From contig CANTFK010000152.1 of assembly GCA_947646735.1 (NCBI GenBank), positions 1 through 59,537 on the forward strand: 59,537 nucleotides of DNA. Reading direction: 5' to 3'. Positions 54,331 to 59,537 of the stretch are shown piece after piece; position 1 is the stretch's first letter; every line of letters starts with the position of its first letter. Position numbers and translations under genes: made by a program. The notes under the pieces were generated by a model. That model was given only the letters and a program-made list of their open reading frames with translations, made no database searches and was not told the origin of the DNA. The DNA comes from Peronospora farinosa. Lineage: Eukaryota > Oomycota > Peronosporomycetes > Peronosporales > Peronosporaceae.

Positions 54331-56170
54331 CTGACATGGAAAGACTTCCTTCATGACCTCAAGGCCGACGACATCGAGCAAGTGTGCATCATTTCAGCCA
54401 CCGAAGCAGCCAGTGAAGAAGTTCTGGAGGCTCGCCCAAAGAACGTTAAGCCTAAATAAGCGCGCGAAGAACGCTTCGCGGCACAGTCTTGGGATGCTCT
54501 TCGTGCTTCGGGCAACCCTGTCTACGATATCACCCGTGAGTACGCCGATATTTTTCCAGAGAAAATTCCTGCTGAGCTTCCAGCAGATCGTGGAGTGCGG
54601 CACGAGATAGATCTCGTACCAGGATCGAAGTACTGCGTGACGCGGCAGTGGCCGTTACCGCGTGATCAAGTCATCGCTATATATGAATTTTTTTAGGGTC
54701 GCCGTAAGGCTGGTCATGTCCGCGAGAGTATCTCGCCATATTCGAGTCCGAATTTCTGTGTGAAGAAAGCCACCGGCGGTTGGCGCATTGTGCACGCTTT
54801 TAACAAGTTGAATGACGCCACAATCCCGGCTCAAACGCCGATCCTCGAAAAGACATGGTATTAGATACCATGTACGGGAGCGAAATCTACAGCGTCATAT
54901 AGATCTGACAGACGGTTTCTATCAGATCCTCATGAGGGACAGTGACATTCCGTTCACTGCGGTCAGCACCCCAAGCGGGATGCTTTGGGAGTGGTTAGTC
55001 ATGCCACAAGGTCTTAAGAATGCTCCAGCTACGTCCAATCGGATGGTGACACAAGTACTTCGCCCACTTCGCGACTTTGCACCGAGCTACTTCGACGACA
55101 TTTTTGTTCACAGCGGCGCTGAGCAAAAGCTCAGCGCTACGGAGGTACACCTTCGACACTTGAAGCAGGTGTTTCAAGTTATGCGCGAGAATAAATTGTA
55201 TGCTAATTTGAAGAAATGTGACTTCTGCGCTCCCGAGATTCTAGTCTCGGTTGCTACGTCAGCAAGGAAGGTGTCCGCGCTGATCCTGAGAAGATCTCAT
55301 CGATCTGTTTCTGGCCAACGCCCAGGAACCAAACGGAATTACGTCAATGGCTCGGTATGGCGAATTACTTGCATAAGTATACAAAGAACTATGCTGAGCT
55401 ATTTCAGCCATTATCGACTTTGCTCAAGAAAGATGCGGTATGGTTATGGACGGCAGAACATCAATCTGCCTTCGACTTCGTAAAGAAGAGCTTGTCAGAG
55501 GCACCGGTGCTGATGTTACCTGATGACTCTAAGCCATTCCACGTCGTATGTGACGCGAGCAATTTTGCTATAGGATGTGCCCTCATGCAATTTGATGAAG
55601 ACGGTCGAGAGCGCGTCGTGAGTTTTCAATCACGACAGATGAAACCTGCAGAGAAAAACTATCCGGTACACGACAAGGAACTTTTGGCTATGCGTTACGC
55701 GCTAATCAAGTTTAGAGTATATTTTCTCGGCGAAAAGATGTTTCTATCTACACAGATCACGCATCATTGTGTACCGCCGTCAAGAGTCCTCACTTGTCCC
55801 AGCGTATGGCACGGTGGTTGTCATTTTTTGCCAAGTATAATTTGTGGTGCATTACAAGCCTGGCAAGAATAACATTCTCACTGACGCGCTTTCTCGTCGT
55901 CCTGATTACGATCCTCGGCGTGATATGGGTCATCAAACGGAGTATGTTGATGACGACGAAGATATATGTGTATGTTGTATTGACTTGGGACTTAATGCGA
56001 TGATTTCGCTCCCGTGCTTTCGATCCGAACTCAGATCGCTGAATCCTACGCGAATGATTCCTTCTATGCAGGAATAATCAACTATCTCAGGGACCCGAGC
56101 GAAAAATTACTCGCGAAGTTGACGAAGCCAAAGTGCGAGCGATATCATCAAGCGTTACGCACTTGACGGG
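54331..56170 (+). pseudogene. RT and RNase H of element B
   Basis: Visible breaks: a TAA at about 54456, a TAG after EFF at about 54696, and small deletions near 54840-54900 that remove the AIDLTDG start. The catalytic YFDDIFVHS is present near 55088-55115, and the RT/RNase H junction (GMANYLHKYTKNYAELFQPLSTLLKK) reads through where A is broken. RNase H is open to about 55740 (VVCDASNFAIGCALMQ) and then shifts frame before TDHASL. Confidence 0.88.
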
Positions 56171-56188
56171 TCGTAGCTGGCATACACG

Positions 56189-57584
56189 ATGGACCACTTT
56201 AATTCCCCGCGCGTCGTCATCTCTGCTGATGACGACCTTCGAGCCCGATTGGTTTATAAATTTTACGACAGTCCAGCTGGCGGACACCTGGGTCGCGAAA
56301 AGACGTTTGCGGCTATTTCTCGCGTATTTTCTGGCCGCGAATGTATAAGTACATCCAGAAATGGGTGCGCTCATGTGAAACATGTCAGCGTGTGAAGCCC
56401 GCATCGTCTTCACAAACCCCATTGCGCTCGCTTCCGATTGCTACGGAAGCCTGGCGCTCGGTCAGCATGGATTTTATCTTTGGCCTTCCACCGGATGAAC
56501 AGAAACGCACGGGCGTATTGGTTCTAGTGGATCGATTCAGCAAAATGGTGCATTTGCTCCGGTCTCCGCCAACATTACGGCGGAGACGACAGCGACGATC
56601 TTCATTGATCTTATCTTCATCCATCACGGCTTGCCAGAATCTATTCTTTCGGACCGTGGCCCGCGTTTCACTTCGGCTTTCTGAGCCGAATTATTCCAGC
56701 TATTAGGCACGCGGTTGCTTATGTCTACGGCAGCCCATCCAGAGACGGATGGGCAAACGGAGCGTGTGAACAGAGTGCTCGAAGATGTCTTGCGCAATTA
56801 TGCAACATCTTTCTCGTCATGGAGTTCATTTCTTCCACTTGCAGAGTTTGCAATCAACAATGCTGTCCATGCATCAACCGGGTTGACGCCCTTTTTCGTT
56901 AACAACGCGAGGCATCCTCGCGTTCCGGCGCTACTTTCTCTCTCAGCTTCAGAACACCCAGTCTCCAAGCTTGGTGGGGGAGTATCTACGGATGGAATTG
57001 CGCCGAAACTATTGATGATTGATTACGATGCGCATAAGGTTGTTGCCGATGCACCTAATACTGGTAATTTTGTGGTCAACGTCATATCGACTCCTGACGC
57101 GATGCTTTACATCGCGTCTCCCGTTGCCAATTTTGCTCCTAAAGAGGATACGTAGCCTGCAAGTTCGGCTGTAGTAACCGAATTCCTACTATTACGACAA
57201 GGAACCACGCGTTTTGTGCGTGATGCATTACAAGAGGCAGTCGATAAGCAAAAGGAGAATGTAGACAGAAGAGGTCGAAAGAGTATGTTGATATTTCGAG
57301 AAGGTGACAGAGTATTGTTATCAACAAGTGGATTACCGAACACCTCAGTGACGAATTTGGGCGCTAATAAGTTAGCGCCAAGATTTATTGGTCCATTTCG
57401 GGTTGTTAAGGCGCATGGTGACGCTTACACGCTAGACATACCTACATCTATGCGTTTGCACCCTACGTTCTATGTCGGGCGCCTCAAGGCCTTCCTACCG
57501 GAGGATCTCCCTCTAAATCTTCCTCACTCTTTTGAGCTACCTCAAAGTCCGACATCCCTTGACGAAGAAGCTGACGACGACTAG
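56189..57584 (+). pseudogene. Integrase of element B
   Basis: The zinc domain (FYDSPAGGHLGREKTF) and CETCQRVKP lie in two frames. The core SMDFIFGLPPDEQKRTGVLVLVDRFSKMVH then shifts frame. A TGA at about 56682 follows TTTCACTTCGGCTTTC at the same site as in A. MLMSTAAHPETDGQTERVNR follows at 56715, a TAG sits at 57153, and the tail MRLHPTFYVGRLKAFLPEDLP ends with DEEADDD and a TAG at 57582-57584. Confidence 0.88.
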
Positions 57585-58870
57585 GACCGAGTACAGCCCG
57601 ACCGTGTGCAGACTCGTTCTGCTGGGGTACTCTGAATGCAGTCATTTCAAGTCGGCGTAGGCTCTCAGCCAGAATCTACTGCTCTCGTCGAGCCCACTCA
57701 GCAGTCTCAGTTGCAGCAGTCGCACGATCACGAACACTCTCCGCCATCCAGCGAGAATCAAGTAGGGCATTCTTCGAATTTTGGGACTCCAGCGCAAAGA
57801 AGACGCATCTCGTCGTTAGACTGTACAGGCGTCTAATTGTGCAAATCGGCGCTCACCGCCAGAGATCTTTCGTCGTAATGCTCCTCCACCCTTGTTTGAT
57901 GCATCGGGTGCGCGCGCCACTGGACCGTTGGTCGAATTGTCGAACACAAGGATTACAAGCCCCAGACGCCGAGTAGTGACGTGGCGCAAACGAAGAGCCA
58001 TGTCGAGAAACATTACAGGGCTCGCTAGTTCATATATTTGCCAGCGGACGACACATGAGACACTATAAGTATGCTGGTCTAGGATGTTCCAAACGTGGTA
58101 TAGGATCGTGAGTCCAGTATGAAGACGGCTACCGCGACCGACGCTGCCGATTCTATCCCCGATCTCGCGAGCCGTAATGCTCGCGAGCAACGAATTTATG
58201 ACGACCTCCTGAGCAACTGCGAGACCTATTATGAGCCTCGAGAGCATATGGATGATACGGTTGACGACCTCGGCTACGTGAACGCCCACGGCGATCGTAA
58301 GGGCGTGTTCTCACTCGTCGTGGCTCAGAATCTTGGAGCTCCGAGAGGCTCCGCTCAAACAGGCGATCCATGGTCGGAAATGCTGGGGCATTCCCCACGC
58401 TTAGACCAATTCGTCCCATCTCTGCCGAACTGGACGAGTTCTTCCCATGTTTCACGTTGGATAGCCTTCAAGAACGTGATACTCGTCACAAGTCATACGA
58501 CAGATGCGCCGGCGCAGGTCACCAATCGCGTGTCTATCACGCGTTCCCTCGCGACCGTCTAACCAGGACGTGAAGGACGTTCCTTCACGTCGGCTCGCGT
58601 TCCAGCGCCTGATGAAGGCACACCAAGACCTCTACAACGCATCGTCGGTATATGCATTGTTCGTCGCCTTGCCTCTCACTGTACGGTATCGCGTGAAAAG
58701 TCCTTCATGACCTCCAGTGGCTCGGGTTCGACAGCACCTTCAAGACCATACAAGCGCCACGGTTTCAAGTCCCCATCCATGACTTGCGGCGCCTGCTCTC
58801 TACAGATTGTCGCTTGGTGTTCCCAGTTCTGGTTGTCAGAGACATTGTTTCGTGTACGCCTAGGGTCCAT
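57500..58870 (-). pseudogene. Antisense reading block of element B
   Basis: Counterpart of 14688-16094 in A. From the ATG at 58870 (MDPRRTRNNVSDNQNWEHQ, 64 codons to 58676), then the same TAG-interrupted stretch, the CRMTCDEYH cluster (about 58490-58510) and the Arg/Ser-rich run (about 58250-58330). Finally a coiled-coil-like segment (SKNALLDSRWMAESVRDRATAATETAE) and QGMSDFEVAQKSEEDLEGDPP near 57510-57780. Frameshifts and an extra TAG in the coiled coil make it non-coding today, but residue-level likeness to A is clear. Confidence 0.5.
58567..58591. repeat. Hairpin in accessory block (B)
   Basis: GACGTGAAGGA, loop CGT, exact reverse complement. Same as 14967-14991 in A. Confidence 0.8.
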
Positions 58871-58871
58871 G

Positions 58872-58897
58872 CTGCTCAGTTAAGTCTAACTGAGCAG
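58872..58897. repeat. Hairpin before antisense start codon (B)
   Basis: CTGCTCAGTTA, loop AGTC, exact reverse complement, one base from the antisense ATG (58868-58870). Same as 14661-14686 in A. Confidence 0.85.
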
Positions 58898-58968
58898 GTT
58901 CGAAGTTACGCCGTTGGTCGAGAAGAAACATTCTGCGATTCGCGCTTACGTTGAGGTAAGCGCAACTC

Positions 58969-58982
58969 AAAGAGGGGGGTGA
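58969..58982 (+). promoter_or_regulatory. Polypurine tract of element B
   Basis: AAAGAGGGGGGTGA abuts the 3' LTR. Confidence 0.8.
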
Positions 58983-59301
58983 TGTAATGGGGCAACCTAT
59001 TACATGAGTAGTTATAGGGATAATACATTATTACATAAGTAAGCATAGGGCAGTATCCGATTAGCGGATACTGCGTGTCATTTTATTATTGGTTTATTAT
59101 TGGGGTGCCAGACCCAATAATTAGCCAATAATAAATTGACTTCCATATTGAGTGGTTCCCATGAGCTAGGGAACATATTCGCACTTACTGCGAATTAAAA
59201 CTAAAACAAAAATAAAACAGAGTTATATTTACGAGTTAATTAAGAGCGCTTCCTCAACTCCCTTTTAGTGTAAGACGGTAACGGGTACTTAGCCCGTTAC
59301 A
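58983..59301 (+). repeat. 3' LTR of element B
   Basis: 319 bp, TGTAATGGGG to GGTACTTAGCCCGTTACA. It differs from the 5' LTR at a handful of positions, so the insertion is not brand new or has been partly overwritten. Confidence 0.92.
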
Positions 59302-59537
59302 CCCATCATGAGGGAGATGTACCGGCCGCACGTCCAAAAAACGGTCGGTACCAGTAGTTGCTTTCGAAACGACAGGTATACATTGACTTTTATACACATT
59401 ACCTTAGATTCTATTTGATTACCTAAGTCAATATACGATCAGCGTCAAATTTGTGCACCTATCGGTAGAAACGGCAAAAGAAAACACCCCTATATATGTC
59501 TTAATAGCATAAAACCATGTCCGTCGGAACGACGAGT
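59302..59537. other. Right flank, nothing recognised
   Basis: No gene or repeat recognised. It does not obviously continue the gag of element D. Confidence 0.4.

Larger units (their letters stand above)
51837..59301 (+). mobile_element. Element B: Ty3/Gypsy retrotransposon with both LTRs
   Basis: 7465 bp, plus strand, LTRs at 51837-52155 and 58983-59301. Same organisation as element A, inverted relative to it. 51977-54287 is nearly identical to A; the remainder differs by several percent and carries more stops and frameshifts. Flanks (GCCCT on the left, CCCAT on the right) do not form a target duplication. It interrupts element D gag. Confidence 0.93.

Noticed and set aside
1..59537. tRNA or rRNA genes
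   Set aside because: No paired A/B box with cloverleaf potential and no rRNA core sequence was recognised by eye; a covariance scan was not possible.

Overview
The window looks like nuclear DNA of an oomycete, most likely a Phytophthora or downy-mildew relative. Three things point there: compact genes with a few 60-100 nt GT-AG introns; protein sequences that match conserved eukaryotic families (SAE1, CHMP2, MOB4, CLK, CSN2, SFT2) without being animal, fungal or plant; and dense, degenerate Ty3/Gypsy elements with Helitron and Ty1/Copia debris. The species cannot be fixed from sequence alone.

Layout. 1-1930: a repeat element in which an array of about 50 ATCGCG units lies between 224-bp inverted arms. 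1931-6730: a decayed Gypsy element on the minus strand (element 1), cut off inside its integrase by that repeat. 7811-9019: SUMO E1 subunit SAE1/AOS1 (4 exons). 11069-12163: a secreted papain-family cysteine protease. 14252-21746: Gypsy element A, minus strand, with both LTRs. 21.8-28.4 kb: a graveyard holding Copia gag and RNase H fragments, two more copies of the ATCGCG-type repeat family, a lone Gypsy-type LTR and a broken Helitron helicase. 28516-42957: a gene island with CHMP2/VPS2 (+), MOB4/phocein (-), a LAMMER/CLK kinase (+), a single-pass membrane protein (-), pyridoxal kinase (+), COP9 signalosome subunit 2 (-), an SFT2-family protein (+), a PH-domain protein (+), a second SFT2-family protein (+) and a membrane-anchored monoacylglycerol-lipase-like hydrolase (-). 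43.5-50.8 kb: Gypsy element C (+). 50432-51836: the LTR and gag of element D. 51837-59301: Gypsy element B, a near copy of A in inverted orientation, inserted into or recombined with D.

The island genes are housekeeping functions: endosomal sorting, STRIPAK/Hippo-type signalling, splicing-kinase signalling, B6 salvage, cullin deneddylation, Golgi vesicle traffic and lipid hydrolysis. I see no operon logic. Genes are packed in divergent and convergent pairs with short shared spacers. MOB4/CLK and CSN2/SFT2 are divergent pairs with about 155-195 bp between start codons.

Most interesting: elements A and B carry, between integrase and 3' LTR, a block read in antisense. It has a conserved start codon just after a perfect hairpin, then a cysteine cluster, an Arg/Ser-rich stretch and a coiled coil. 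A and B are nearly identical from mid-LTR through the protease region and visibly diverged after it, as a conversion tract would leave them. Both share a TGA in the integrase where Trp is expected. Exon joins below were worked out by hand from splice-site consensus, reading frame and family alignment; none was confirmed by transcripts.
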